A DNA stretch of 50,636 nt from Erythrobacter sp. SD-21 (GTDB lineage: Bacteria; Pseudomonadota; Alphaproteobacteria; Sphingomonadales; Sphingomonadaceae): NCBI RefSeq assembly GCF_000181515.1, contig NZ_ABCG01000011.1, positions 1-50,636 of the forward strand. The letters run 5' to 3'. Of the stretch, positions 23,093 through 32,061 are shown one piece after another. The notes under the pieces are model-generated. The model worked only from the letters and a program-made list of their open reading frames with translations, was not told the DNA's origin and searched no databases. The translations under genes and the position numbers were made by a program. Position 1 is the first letter of the stretch. Each line of letters opens with the position of its first letter.

Positions 23093-24319
23093 ATGAGGGA
23101 ACAGATAATCGGTCTGATCACACCGACGATGGCGGTGGTGTTCATGCTCGTCTTCCTGGTCATGTGGAACCGGGGGAAGATGGGCAGCTATGTGCTCGCC
23201 TTCGCCGCATCCTATTTCTTCTTTTGCCTCGGATTTGCCGCGACGCATCTGCTGGATACGGGCACAGCCTATATCTTCCACGTGACGCAGTTCTTTTACG
23301 CGATGTCCGTCGCCAGCGCGATCTGGGGTCTGGCGACGCGCGTCGGCCAGCCGCCCTATCTTGGCGCTCTTCTTTCAGTTTATGGAATGACGGCCCTGAC
23401 CTTGCTGGTCGCGGTCGCAACCTCAAACGATATCGCGCCGCGGCTGATCATCGTTAATGTCGGTTATGGTGTCATGTATGTCATTGGCGTGATGACCCTC
23501 CTGGGGGCCCATAAGCGTGAAGCCATCGACCGCCTGATCATCACCACGCAAACCCTGCTTGCCGCGCAATTCTTCATTCGGCCTGTGCTAACCTTGCTGG
23601 TCGAAAGCTCGATTCCGGCCGGTGAGTATCGGGAGTCGATCTATTATTCCGTGCTCAACCTGTCGCTCTCCATCGCTGCCCTGATGTGCGCAATGGTGCT
23701 GGTCGGCGCCTGTGTTTACGACCAGATAAAGTCGGTCAAGGAACGTGCGGAGATGGATTTGCTGACGGGTCTTCGCACGCGCCGTGCCTTCGAGCAGGAC
23801 GTCATCGCACAGGTCGAGAAGGCCAAGCTGGAAGGCGTTCCGGTTTCGCTGGTCGTAGCCGATATCGATCACTTCAAGGCGGTCAACGACGTCTGGGGCC
23901 ACCAGGTCGGTGACAAGGCGATCGCCGCCTTCGGACAAGTGGTCACCGACACCATCCGCGATACCGATATTGCCGGTCGCATCGGCGGCGAGGAATTCTG
24001 CGTTCTGGCGTGGAATTGCGACGGCGAAGCGGCAATCTCGATGGCCGAACGCATCCGCAAATGCTTCGCGGAAACGCAGGTCGAGGGCATGCCCGAAGAC
24101 CATCGTCTCACCGCCAGTTTCGGCGTGGCCGGGCGGAACGAGGGCGAGGGGTACGGCAAGGTCTTCGCCCGCGCCGACGCCGCGCTCTACACCGCCAAGG
24201 AAGAGGGCCGAAACCGTACCGTGCGGATCGAGAACAAGAAGCTGCTCTCGAACATCACCCGTCTGGACACCGGTAATGGCGATACGCCTTCCGACGAGGC
24301 ACGTGCCGCAAGCGCCTAG
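23093..24319 (+). CDS. Membrane-bound diguanylate cyclase (GGDEF)
   Basis: A 408-residue protein. Residues 1-225 contain six or seven hydrophobic helices forming a membrane sensor that I cannot name. A helical linker (KSVKERAEMD) leads into a GGDEF domain with active site GGEEF at 298-302. An RxxD inhibition site (RDTD, 289-292) sits five residues upstream, and DIDHFKAVNDVWGHQVGD near 265 carries the metal-binding Asp. It should synthesise c-di-GMP with product inhibition. The 133-base gap before it contains AAGGAGGTCGGGGCGACCTA just ahead of the start, a very strong ribosome binding site. No EAL or HD-GYP protein lies in the window. Confidence 0.93.
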   Translation: MREQIIGLITPTMAVVFMLVFLVMWNRGKMGSYVLAFAASYFFFCLGFAATHLLDTGTAYIFHVTQFFYAMSVASAIWGLATRVGQPPYLGALLSVYGMTALTLLVAVATSNDIAPRLIIVNVGYGVMYVIGVMTLLGAHKREAIDRLIITTQTLLAAQFFIRPVLTLLVESSIPAGEYRESIYYSVLNLSLSIAALMCAMVLVGACVYDQIKSVKERAEMDLLTGLRTRRAFEQDVIAQVEKAKLEGVPVSLVVADIDHFKAVNDVWGHQVGDKAIAAFGQVVTDTIRDTDIAGRIGGEEFCVLAWNCDGEAAISMAERIRKCFAETQVEGMPEDHRLTASFGVAGRNEGEGYGKVFARADAALYTAKEEGRNRTVRIENKKLLSNITRLDTGNGDTPSDEARAASA

Positions 24320-25464
24320 GCGACCAATCCATCCACCGGGCGGGCCGTCCTGCCCGGGAAGAGTTCCCGCATAACTTTCTCCGCATCCAGCGCGTAGTGC
24401 TCGGCCATCGCGCCGGCCATCAGCGCCTCGAGAGACAAGGTAGGCTTGAGATCGCGGCCCTCGAACAAGTTCTGCGGTGCGAGGCCGGGCCAGTCGGCCA
24501 GAACCTTGCCGCCTCGAAGCGAGCCGCCCAGCAGCAGCGCCGCGCTGCCGGTACCGTGGTCGGTCCCGTTGGTCCCGTTCATCGCTACAGTGCGACCGAA
24601 TTCGGTGACGACCATCACGAGCGTGTCCTTCCACACAGGGCTTATGCCCTTGCGGAACTCGGCGATGAGACCGTCTAGCTGGCGGAAGCGGTTGTCGAGC
24701 ATCCCCATCTGGTTGGCGTGGCTGTCCCAGCCGGGCAGGTCGACCATGGCGATCCGCGCTCCTTTCGGGTCGCGCAGCATCCGCGCGGCAAGCACGCCGA
24801 CATCACTGGCCCGCGCGAGATTGCGCATGTCGGAGGCGTCGGCGATCCCGTCCGCCTGCTGCGCCGCTTGCCACAGCGCGGCAAGCTGCGGGTCGGCGGA
24901 ATAAAGGTCGGGGAGGCGCTCGATCAGCCCCTCGCTTGCCTTGGGCAGCGGGCTGGGTGCGTAGGTCGAGGCTGGATTGTCGCCCCGCAGCGCCAGCGGC
25001 AGGGCAGAGGCCAGAGCGATGGCCGGAAGCTCGCCGCCGCCCGCAAGACCGAGGAAGCGATTGAGAAAGCCGTCGCGGCGCTGGAAGGGCTGCGTGCCGC
25101 CTGTCTCGAGCAGGTTCTGCGCGTCGAAATGCGAACGCTCGCGATAGTCGGTCGCCACGGCATGGGCGACAAGCGCTTCGCCATCGGCATAGAGCTTGCC
25201 GAATTCATCGAGCCGCGGATGCAGCGCGAATATTCCGTCGAGCTTGCGCGCATCAGCATAGGTTTCGATCCAGCGGGCGCGGTGCTGGCGGTAGGCGGGA
25301 TCGGCCAGCGGTGCGGCAAGCGCCAGTCCGTCGGTCGCCCCGCGCATCACGAGGACGAGCAGGCGCTTCTCGCTCGCGGCGCGGGCGAAGGCGAGTTTGG
25401 GGCCTAGAGCGGCAAGGCTCGCCCCCGCCATCGATCCGGCCAGCATGGTGCGTCGTGTCAGCAT
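24316..25464 (-). CDS. DUF1501-family protein, Tat-exported
   Basis: A 382-residue sulfatase-fold-like secreted protein of family DUF1501. It begins MLTRRTMLAGSMAGASLAAL, a twin-arginine signal. Later it has VVTEFGRTVAMNGTNGTDHG, the DUF1501 signature (TEFGR...N...DH). Proteins of this family are thought to be periplasmic and resemble alkaline-phosphatase-superfamily hydrolases, with no proven substrate. The ATG at 25464 has GGAG 5-9 bases upstream and follows the stop of the DUF1800 gene by 2 bases. DUF1800 and DUF1501 genes are an established conserved pair, so a joint function in the envelope is likely. Confidence 0.9.
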   Translation of the reverse strand: MLTRRTMLAGSMAGASLAALGPKLAFARAASEKRLLVLVMRGATDGLALAAPLADPAYRQHRARWIETYADARKLDGIFALHPRLDEFGKLYADGEALVAHAVATDYRERSHFDAQNLLETGGTQPFQRRDGFLNRFLGLAGGGELPAIALASALPLALRGDNPASTYAPSPLPKASEGLIERLPDLYSADPQLAALWQAAQQADGIADASDMRNLARASDVGVLAARMLRDPKGARIAMVDLPGWDSHANQMGMLDNRFRQLDGLIAEFRKGISPVWKDTLVMVVTEFGRTVAMNGTNGTDHGTGSAALLLGGSLRGGKVLADWPGLAPQNLFEGRDLKPTLSLEALMAGAMAEHYALDAEKVMRELFPGRTARPVDGLVA

Positions 25465-25466
25465 GG

Positions 25467-26849
25467 CTATCTCCGCATCATTTCGGGCGAGACGAGCAAC
25501 AGGGCGAAACCCATCTCGTTGCTTTCGGCCCAGCGAATGGTTTGCATCGTGCTCTCGGACAGAGAGCCGGGAAACATGGCTTCGGCCAGCGCCCGCGTGT
25601 CTTCGAGACGGGTCTGCTCGGCAAAGCGCTCGGCCGCTTCGACCCGGCGCAGGATCGCGTTGGGCGCCGCCCAGCTTGCCTCGCGGTCGTCCCAGCCGGC
25701 TGGCGAACCGGGCTGCCAGACCTCCTGACCAAGCGCCCGCATCATGATGGCGAATTGCCGGTCGGCCTGTCCCGCCTGTCCGCTCGCGCGGATCATGCCG
25801 ATTGCCCATTCCCACGGCTGGCGAAACTTCACTGGCTGGCTCACCCAGCATTCCGGCGCATCGACGAGCACGGTGTAAAGGCTGGGCAGATGCCCTTCGG
25901 TCTCGCGGAAGGTGTCGGCAAGGCGGTCAACGAGCGGCTGCGGCGGCGTGTCACCGGCAAAGTGGCGCGCAAGCTTGGTAGCGATGAAGCGCGCGGTGGA
26001 GGGGTGGACTGCGAGGTCGTCAAGGATGGCCAAAGCCTGCCGCTCGCCCTCGTCAGCGTAGCTTCGTCCCATGATCCGGCGCGTGCCGGGTTGGTGGATC
26101 CAGTCAAAGAATGCGGCACCATTGGCTTGCGGACGCGCCTTGTCGGCATAGGGAATGCCCTGCATCGTCCAGCCGGTAAGCGCCCGGGCGAGCTCCTTCA
26201 CATCCTCCTGCGTATAGCCGCCGCCGACGCCGAGCGTGTGCAATTCGAGGATTTCGCGCCCGAGGTTCTCGTTCAATCCGCGCATCGGCCGTCCGCGCTG
26301 CTGGCGGGCTTTGGCCGCCGGGCTGTCGGGCCCCTGCGACTGGAACTGGTCGAGATAGGCGAGCATGGCAGGATGCAGCGACGCGGCTTTGAGCAGGTCG
26401 CGAAAATGCCCTGCAACATGAGGGCGGATCGCCCCAAATTCATAGGCGCCGATAAGCGTGGGAACCTGAGACTTGTCCACCGATACTGCGAAATGGTTCG
26501 ACCAGAAGTGGACCAGCCGCTCCATGAAGGGAGTGTCGCTTTCCAGCGCCAACCGCGCGCGAAGGGCGACTTCGCCTATGTAGGAATTGCGAAGGTTCTT
26601 GAGCCGCGCTTGCTGTATCTCGGCGCGCCGGTCCGTTCCCGCCTCGTCACGCCGGCCTCGGAAGGCGAAGGTCTCGGCAACCGCGCTTCGGGCATCTGCG
26701 CCGCCGAAGCTTCGTCCCCCGAGCGCCGAAGGGGCAGGTTCGTATGCGGCGATCTGCTGCTTGAGCCAAATTTTCGCGTCGTTTGGCAGCGCATCTTCGC
26801 GGCGATAGCCGAGGCCGAAGCGGTTGAGAGCGATCGAAATCGGGGTCAT
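25467..26849 (-). CDS. DUF1800-family protein
   Basis: From the ATG at 26849 the product is 460 residues. It begins ALNRFGLGYR soon after the start, the DUF1800 N-terminal signature. It has FWSNHFAVSVDK near residue 165 and NENLGREILELHTLGVGGGYTQEDV near 240, both family hallmarks. The family has no settled activity; members are usually secreted partners of DUF1501 proteins. I see no clear signal peptide with this start; alternative starts at 26876 and TTG 26885 do not add one, so export may depend on the Tat-bearing DUF1501 partner. The stop is 2 bases before the DUF1501 start, a tight operon. Confidence 0.88.
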   Translation of the reverse strand: MTPISIALNRFGLGYRREDALPNDAKIWLKQQIAAYEPAPSALGGRSFGGADARSAVAETFAFRGRRDEAGTDRRAEIQQARLKNLRNSYIGEVALRARLALESDTPFMERLVHFWSNHFAVSVDKSQVPTLIGAYEFGAIRPHVAGHFRDLLKAASLHPAMLAYLDQFQSQGPDSPAAKARQQRGRPMRGLNENLGREILELHTLGVGGGYTQEDVKELARALTGWTMQGIPYADKARPQANGAAFFDWIHQPGTRRIMGRSYADEGERQALAILDDLAVHPSTARFIATKLARHFAGDTPPQPLVDRLADTFRETEGHLPSLYTVLVDAPECWVSQPVKFRQPWEWAIGMIRASGQAGQADRQFAIMMRALGQEVWQPGSPAGWDDREASWAAPNAILRRVEAAERFAEQTRLEDTRALAEAMFPGSLSESTMQTIRWAESNEMGFALLLVSPEMMRR

Positions 26850-26886
26850 CGCGGCAATCTTTCCAATTTGCTCCATCGAAGGCAAC

Positions 26887-28248
26887 TCACGCCGCCCGTT
26901 TTGGTCCCCCGCCGGTGAAGTGCCTTGCTAGGAGGCCGGGCATGAATGCTACCTGTAAGCCGGCGCGTGCGACGAGGAAAAGGCTGAAAGAAAGCCACAA
27001 TCCGTGGCTTCCCAGCGGCCAGCTGACCCATAGCGAGAGCGCGTAGACCACGGCCGCGCCGATCATCGTCAGCAGCAGCCTGTGCGTCCAGCTCGCCCCG
27101 ACATAGACCCCGTCGAGGACGAAGCCGGCCAGGCCGAGGAAGGGGATGACCACCAGCCAGGGAGCTAGCGCCTGCGCCTCGATCCTGACCGCCTCGGTCG
27201 CGGCGAAGCTGGCAAGGATGGGGTCGGCGAGCAGGAAGAAGCCGGCGGCGACCAGCGCGGCGGCGACCATACCGCGCCACAGGATCGCACGGATGTAGAG
27301 GATAAAGCCGCGCCGGTCGTGCGCGCCCGCGCGCTCGCCATTCAAGACCTGCGCGGCGTTCTCGAACCCGTCGAGCAACAGGGCGGTGAAGATGAAGAGC
27401 TGGTAGATGATCCCGTTCGCCGCCAGCACCACCGCACCGCGCTCGGCCGAAAGCCGGGTGATCCCGGCCAGCGCCACCACAAGCACCACCGTGCGCAGGA
27501 AGAGGTCACGATTGACGACAAGGAAGGGGCGCAGCTCGGCCAGCTTCGCCACGCCGCCAGCCTTGGCCCGCGCCACCAGCACGGCGCCCTGCGCCCCGCC
27601 GAGCACGATACCCGCCAGCACGACAAGCTTGGCGTATTCGGCGATGAAGCTCGACCAGCCGATCCCGGCTATGCCCCAGTCGAGGCCGAGCACGAACCAC
27701 AGGCCGAGCCCCACGTTGAGGAGGTTGTAGGCGACCTCCACCAGCAGCACCGTCTTCATCCGGCGCTGGCCGACGAGGAAACCGATCATCGCGAAATTCG
27801 CCATGACCGCCGGTGCGCTCCAGTAACGGATGTCCGCATAGACCCCCGCCGCCTCGCGCACCGCGCCGCTCGCTCCCAAAGCGTCGAGCGCCAAAGGCAG
27901 CAGCAGCGGCTTGGCGAGGATCAGCAGCGCCGCGATGGCGAGGCCGACGATCAGCCCGCGCAGCAGCACCAGCGCCTGCGCCTCTGCGCCCGAGCGTGTG
28001 CCTTCCTGCGCCACCAGCCCGGTGGTGCCGGTCTTGAGGAAGTTCATCACCGTGAAGAGGACCGCGAACAACCGCGCACCCACGTCGACCGCACCCTGCG
28101 TCGGCGCATCGCCTAGGCGCCCCACGATCCACATATCGCCGATGCCGATCAGCGCGGTGGCGACATTGGTCACCATGGCGGGCAGGGCGATCGCCCAGAT
28201 GGCGCGCGTATCGAGAGGCGTGGAAGGGGAGGCGGTGGTGGTCGTCAC
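26887..28248 (-). CDS. MATE-family multidrug/organic cation exporter
   Basis: A 453-residue transporter with twelve hydrophobic helices and the two-fold MATE pattern: first half [26 protein letters not shown], second half [21 protein letters not shown]. It resembles the DinF-like branch. It uses H+ or Na+ gradients to extrude compounds from the inner membrane. The start is GTG at 28248 with GGGGAG seven bases upstream on the minus strand; the in-frame extension to 28347 reads straight through tRNA-Pro(TGG) and is rejected. The DUF1800 gene follows closely on the same strand. Confidence 0.9.
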   Translation of the reverse strand: MTTTTASPSTPLDTRAIWAIALPAMVTNVATALIGIGDMWIVGRLGDAPTQGAVDVGARLFAVLFTVMNFLKTGTTGLVAQEGTRSGAEAQALVLLRGLIVGLAIAALLILAKPLLLPLALDALGASGAVREAAGVYADIRYWSAPAVMANFAMIGFLVGQRRMKTVLLVEVAYNLLNVGLGLWFVLGLDWGIAGIGWSSFIAEYAKLVVLAGIVLGGAQGAVLVARAKAGGVAKLAELRPFLVVNRDLFLRTVVLVVALAGITRLSAERGAVVLAANGIIYQLFIFTALLLDGFENAAQVLNGERAGAHDRRGFILYIRAILWRGMVAAALVAAGFFLLADPILASFAATEAVRIEAQALAPWLVVIPFLGLAGFVLDGVYVGASWTHRLLLTMIGAAVVYALSLWVSWPLGSHGLWLSFSLFLVARAGLQVAFMPGLLARHFTGGGPKRAA

Positions 28249-28276
28249 TACTCGCTCCCCTGCAATGTTCGACGTG

Positions 28277-28353
28277 TGGTCGGGGAGACTGGATTCGAAC
28301 CAGCGACCCCTTGTACCCAAAACAAGTGCGCTACCAGGCTGCGCCACTCCCCG
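28277..28353 (-). tRNA. tRNA-Pro (anticodon TGG)
   Basis: Read on the minus strand, a 77-base cloverleaf starts CGGGGAGTGGCGCAGCCTGG. The acceptor stem CGGGGAG pairs with CTCCCCG, the T-arm is GGTTCGAATCC, and CCA is encoded at 28279-28277. The anticodon loop TTTGGGT gives anticodon TGG, reading proline codons CCN with wobble. Confidence 0.96.
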
Positions 28354-28386
28354 ACACTTACGTCGAACTTCTGACCGGACGGCGGT

Positions 28387-28463
28387 TGGTAGGCCCGGCA
28401 GGACTCGAACCCGCGACCTAGCCGTTATGAGCGGCCAGCTCTAACCAACTGAGCTACGGGCCC
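28387..28463 (-). tRNA. tRNA with CAT anticodon, probably tRNA-Ile2
   Basis: A 77-base cloverleaf on the minus strand starts GGGCCCGTAGCTCAGTTGGT, with T-arm GGTTCGAGTCC and encoded CCA. The anticodon loop CTCATAA gives CAT. The overall shape (CTCATAA with a following GGTCGC) resembles tRNA-Ile2, whose C34 is changed to lysidine, more than elongator tRNA-Met. It lacks the three G-C pairs of the initiator stem. Position 1-72 is G-U. It lies 33 bases from tRNA-Pro in the same orientation. Confidence 0.85.
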
Positions 28464-28542
28464 CCGCCAACCGTCCGAGAAGGCGAAACCGCCGCCTAGC
28501 GCCGCGCTTGGCGCGAGGCAAGCAGCGAAAGGGAAGTTTTGC

Positions 28543-30219
28543 CTATCCCGCGGCGTTTTCTGGCGCGGGTATGGTCTCTGCCGCTGCGAGCAGGGGAAGC
28601 GACAGGACGAGGCGGTCGTTGTCGCGCACCAGGTCCCCGCTCGAGGCGCGGGCCTCGGCACGGGCGAGGCGCAGCGAGAAGCCGGCCCCGAAGATGCCCG
28701 CGCTCAGTGCGCCCGAACCGGGACGCGTCTCGACCGAGAAAATGTCCTCCGCCTCGCGCAGGCTGGCGGGCAGGGTCACCGAGAATTCGAGCTGGTCACC
28801 CGAGGTATCGAGGTCGAGCCGGATCGCTTCGCCAGCGCCGGTCGCCCCGGCCAGCGTCGCCAGCAGGCGCCAGGCGAGCATTTCGGCTTCCGACTGGTCG
28901 AGTGCCAGGGGTGCGCGCGCATCTGCCAGATTGGCATCGAAGCGCGCGACGCGCGGGCTCAGTACGGTCTGGAGTTGCATGACCTGCCGCCGGGCGATCG
29001 CCGCAAAGTCGCAATTGCCCGGCTCCAGTTCGAGAACGCCCGCCTCGAGCTTGGCGAGTCGATCCAGTTCATCGAAACCGGCGAGGATATGCGCCGAATC
29101 GCCCGCTATCGTGGCGGCGATGCTGCGGTATTCATGCGGGACGGGACCGATCATCTGCTGCTGGATGATCTCGGCATAACCCTGCATGGCGTTGACCGGC
29201 GTGCGCAGTTCGTGGAGCAGCTGGCGCAGGCGGTCGGCCTCAGCCTCGCGGCGGTCGGACACCCCTTCCACCACCCGGCGGAAGCGCCCGACATAGCCGA
29301 AAAAGCGTCCTTCCTCGCGGGTGAAGCGGGGGGTGGCATCGACAATCCATTCGCCTTCGATCCGCTGCGCGCCGCGCAAGGTGAGGCGCGTGTTCGAGAG
29401 CGGCTGGCGGCGCGCGATAGCATCGGCAAGAGCGGATGAGCCCAGAACCATCAGGTCCGTGCCCACAACCATGGGGGCGATCCCGCTGTCCGCCCAATCG
29501 ATCTTCCCGCGCGAATCCGCCCCGAAGAGGAAATGGTCGAGCGCGCCTTGTTCGGCTTCGTCGCCCATTGGCAGCCGCGGAGCGTCGCGATCCTCCAGCT
29601 GCGGCGGGTCGCCCAAACGTGCGCGGCGGAAGCCCTCGATCCGTTCGACCAGCGAGCGGACGTCGTCCTTGCCCGGCGCGGCACGCGGGCCGTTGGATGT
29701 GGCGGGTTCGGCCGTTTCGCCGGACACGGTCGTTTCTTCCGGTGGCGGCGCGAGCTCTTCCATCAGCTCGAGCGGTTCGGGCTCGGGCAGGGCGCGGTCG
29801 GACACGCCAAGCCGGTCGAGGACCTCCACAGCCTCGCGCGGCAAATCGCGGCGATGGCGGAGGAAACCGCGCGCGCGGATCGGCAGTTTCGGGATGAGCT
29901 CGGCCCATTCGCTCCCACGCAATTGCGCGCGGTAAAGCGCGGCGGCCGCGACATGGGGATGCGCCTCGCCGAACCATTTGACGAGTTCGGGATTGCGGAA
30001 GCGCCAGCCGCTTTCGCCCACGATGGCTGCGCGGGTCATGGCCGGGATCATCTCGCCCAGCGCGATCAGGCGCAGGTACGCAGCGGCCTTCAGCGCGCGG
30101 TCGCCCGCCTGCGGACGCTCGCCGAGCAGGTCGATGAGCTGGCGGAACTGCGTCTTCGCCGCACGCTCGCCGGTTGCGCGCAGGCGCAGCACAGTGGCAA
30201 GGCGGTCGTCGAAATGCAT
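28543..30219 (-). CDS. Histidine-kinase-like protein with PAS and degenerate ATPase domain
   Basis: A 558-residue soluble protein. Residues 1-130 form an uncharacterised helical N-terminus. Residues 145-200 are an acidic/Pro linker. Residues 230-320 form a PAS-like domain, and the HisKA helix pair has the phospho-acceptor His336 in LLHELRTPVNAMQGYAEII. The C-terminal region has the right length for an HATPase domain, but the N-box is replaced by AEMLAWRLLATLAGA with no Asn. No DxGxG box is visible; only GIFGAGFSLRLARAEA resembles the G2 box. It may therefore be a phosphotransfer dimer or a pseudokinase. No response regulator is adjacent. ATG 30219 is the family-like start. Confidence 0.78.
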   Translation of the reverse strand: MHFDDRLATVLRLRATGERAAKTQFRQLIDLLGERPQAGDRALKAAAYLRLIALGEMIPAMTRAAIVGESGWRFRNPELVKWFGEAHPHVAAAALYRAQLRGSEWAELIPKLPIRARGFLRHRRDLPREAVEVLDRLGVSDRALPEPEPLELMEELAPPPEETTVSGETAEPATSNGPRAAPGKDDVRSLVERIEGFRRARLGDPPQLEDRDAPRLPMGDEAEQGALDHFLFGADSRGKIDWADSGIAPMVVGTDLMVLGSSALADAIARRQPLSNTRLTLRGAQRIEGEWIVDATPRFTREEGRFFGYVGRFRRVVEGVSDRREAEADRLRQLLHELRTPVNAMQGYAEIIQQQMIGPVPHEYRSIAATIAGDSAHILAGFDELDRLAKLEAGVLELEPGNCDFAAIARRQVMQLQTVLSPRVARFDANLADARAPLALDQSEAEMLAWRLLATLAGATGAGEAIRLDLDTSGDQLEFSVTLPASLREAEDIFSVETRPGSGALSAGIFGAGFSLRLARAEARASSGDLVRDNDRLVLSLPLLAAAETIPAPENAAG

Positions 30220-30355
30220 TCAGTCTCCGGCTGTTGGACGCGAGTATGGAGGATGGGCCATCGCACATCGGCCCTCATTCAGGCTCAACAGATATAGTTA
30301 AGCGGCCCTTTACCCCAGCTGCACGCTGTCCTGCGTTGCAATGTGGGACGATTGC

Positions 30356-30379
30356 TGGCAAACATAATAATGTTAGCCA
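30356..30379. promoter_or_regulatory. 24-bp palindrome upstream of the Lrp gene
   Basis: The left arm TGGCAAACAT and right arm ATGTTAGCCA around a 4-base AATA centre match at 9 of 10 positions. It lies 82-105 bases upstream of the Lrp start. Lrp-family regulators usually bind and autoregulate through A/T-rich palindromes of this size. Confidence 0.6.
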
Positions 30380-30388
30380 ATCGGATGG

Positions 30389-30418
30389 TTGCGCACTTCC
30401 AACATTTCATGTGCGCAA
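30389..30418. promoter_or_regulatory. Second palindrome in the Lrp leader
   Basis: TTGCGCAC (30389-30396) and GTGCGCAA (30411-30418) are perfect inverted copies, 14 bases apart, ending 42 bases before the start codon. It may be a second operator, or a leader-RNA hairpin. Confidence 0.55.
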
Positions 30419-30460
30419 AACGATCCCCTTGGCATACCGTCTGAACGGGGAAGAATCGCC

Positions 30461-30922
30461 ATGGCCAATCTCGACGATATCGATCGTCGCCTGCTGTCGG
30501 AACTGCAGGATGAAGGCAGAATCACCAACGTCGAGCTGGCGCATCGAGTCGGCCTGACCGCGCCGCCCTGCCTGCGCCGAGTCCGCGCGCTGGAAGAAGA
30601 GGGCGTGATCCGCGGCTACCACGCCGATCTCGACCCGTCGCAGCTGGGCTTCTCGATCACCGTCTTCGCCATGGTCAGCCTGAAGAGCCAGGCGGAAGAC
30701 TCGCTGCGCGAATTCGAGCAGGCGATGAAGGACCTGCCCGAAGTGCGCGAAGTCCACATGCTCAACGGCGAGATCGACTTCATCATCAAGATCGTCAGCC
30801 GCGACCTGCAGGCCTTTCAGGAATTCCTCACCAGCAAGCTGACGCCCGCGCCCAATGTGGCGAGCGTGAAGACTTCGCTGACGATCCGCACCAGCAAGAA
30901 CGATCCGGGCGTCCCGCTATGA
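30461..30922 (+). CDS. Lrp/AsnC-family transcriptional regulator
   Basis: A 153-residue feast/famine regulator. An N-terminal helix-turn-helix (LDDIDRRLLSELQDEGRITN, then VELAHRVGLTAPPCLRRVRAL) is followed by the RAM effector domain (about 65-145; GFSITVFAMVSL, VREVHMLNGEIDFIIKIVSRD). These proteins form octamers and respond to amino acids. The ATG at 30461 has GGGGAAG upstream; the frame open to 30389 is leader. Two palindromes upstream suggest autoregulation. The following GFA gene overlaps its stop by 4 bases. Confidence 0.93.
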   Translation: MANLDDIDRRLLSELQDEGRITNVELAHRVGLTAPPCLRRVRALEEEGVIRGYHADLDPSQLGFSITVFAMVSLKSQAEDSLREFEQAMKDLPEVREVHMLNGEIDFIIKIVSRDLQAFQEFLTSKLTPAPNVASVKTSLTIRTSKNDPGVPL

Positions 30923-31347
30923 GCAAGACCATGATCGGTCACTGCCTGTGCGGTGCGGTTACGGTGGAACTTGTGGGCGCGAAAGCCGAACTCGAAATCT
31001 GCCAATGCACCATGTGCCGCCGATGGGGCGGGGCCTTCTACGCGGCCTTGGCTGGCGACAGCTTCACGCTTGGCGGCGAGGAAGCGGTCACCGCCTACGC
31101 CTCGAGCGATTGGGGCGAACGGGCCTTTTGCTCGAAATGCGGGACGAATATCTGGTGGCGCTTCAAGCCGACCGGCAACCGCAGCTTTTCGGCCGGCCTG
31201 TTCGACGAAGCCGAACAGCTCGGCATCGAGAAGGAGATCTTCGTCGATGAAGCGGCGGACTGGTGCCGGTTGCAGGGCGACCATCCGCGCCAGACCGGCG
31301 AAGAAGTGATCGCGGAGGCCAAGGCCGCCGGCTTCACCTTCGACTAG
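30919..31347 (+). CDS. GFA-family (glutathione-dependent formaldehyde-activating fold) protein
   Basis: A 142-residue zinc protein. Cysteine sets HCLCGAV near residue 8, CQCTMCRRWGG near 28 and FCSKCGTNIWW near 70 give the GFA/CENP-V zinc-binding arrangement. Despite the family name, most members are not formaldehyde enzymes and the function is unknown. Its start overlaps the Lrp stop (ATGA), so both come from one message. Confidence 0.9.
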   Translation: MSKTMIGHCLCGAVTVELVGAKAELEICQCTMCRRWGGAFYAALAGDSFTLGGEEAVTAYASSDWGERAFCSKCGTNIWWRFKPTGNRSFSAGLFDEAEQLGIEKEIFVDEAADWCRLQGDHPRQTGEEVIAEAKAAGFTFD

Positions 31348-31362
31348 CGCTTTTCGAGCGTC

Positions 31363-32061
31363 CTAGGCCAATAGCCATTCGAGCGGTGGTGGCAGGCGTT
31401 TTGCGCTGAAATCCAATTGTAGAACTCGCCTGCGTCCTTTTGAGATCGAGCGGTCCGACGCGTGAAGAATTGGCGTGGAATAGAACCAGACATCGCCCGC
31501 ATTCGCCTCGCAATGGAGCAACTCGTGCTCCTTTGCGACACGCTCGGCATCTGCATCCGCAATCTGACCGAGTCGGTGCGTTTGCACCGCAATCTTGAGC
31601 GGCGCATTCTCCATGGTCACGGCATCGAGGTGTACCCGCACGGTCACCATGCTTTCGGTAACTTTGAACGGTGGCTGCACGTGATGCAGCCCCTGCTTTA
31701 TGGTCCAGGGTCCAAAACCGTCAATCTGTGCCGGGCGCTTCACGCAAATAGTGCGATCTTGATGCCAGCCCAGAGCCCAGTTCGTGCCTGGCGATTTGTC
31801 GAAGGCAATAGCGCGGACGACATGGGCCGGAGCGCCCAGAAGTTTGCTTACCTGTCTTATGAGCAGGCTGTCCTTGCCAGCGATGAGTTCCAACGCCTGT
31901 GCATTGGACAGACGCACCCCTGCATCCGAGCCAATATCATCGAATAGTCTGGTGAGCTCCGCAAGCTGGTCGGCAGCCAAGCTGCGATGCAACTCGGCCC
32001 CGTCGCTTGCGAAGCACAACGAATTCAGCCGTCCCGCGTCTTCAGCCACTCTTCCAGCCAC
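31363..32061 (-). CDS. Phytanoyl-CoA-dioxygenase-family 2OG-Fe(II) oxygenase
   Basis: A 232-residue reading from GTG 32061. Iron ligands are His100 and Asp102 (LGWHQDRT) and His200 (ILHASDRS), with Arg near 211 for 2-oxoglutarate. [20 protein letters not shown] is typical of the PhyH fold. Oxygenases of this type hydroxylate lipids or small metabolites; the substrate is unknown. The start overlaps the accC end by 37 bases; a TTG at 32019 is a plausible shorter start, since similar proteins begin near [10 protein letters not shown]. Lying directly behind accC on the same strand suggests cotranscription with the acc genes. There is no metal-ligand loss. Confidence 0.82.
   Translation of the reverse strand: MAGRVAEDAGRLNSLCFASDGAELHRSLAADQLAELTRLFDDIGSDAGVRLSNAQALELIAGKDSLLIRQVSKLLGAPAHVVRAIAFDKSPGTNWALGWHQDRTICVKRPAQIDGFGPWTIKQGLHHVQPPFKVTESMVTVRVHLDAVTMENAPLKIAVQTHRLGQIADADAERVAKEHELLHCEANAGDVWFYSTPILHASDRSISKGRRRVLQLDFSAKRLPPPLEWLLA

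Noticed and set aside
28249..28347. N-terminal extension of the MATE protein
   Set aside because: It translates tRNA-Pro(TGG). The GTG at 28248 with GGGGAG upstream gives a normal MATE N-terminus.
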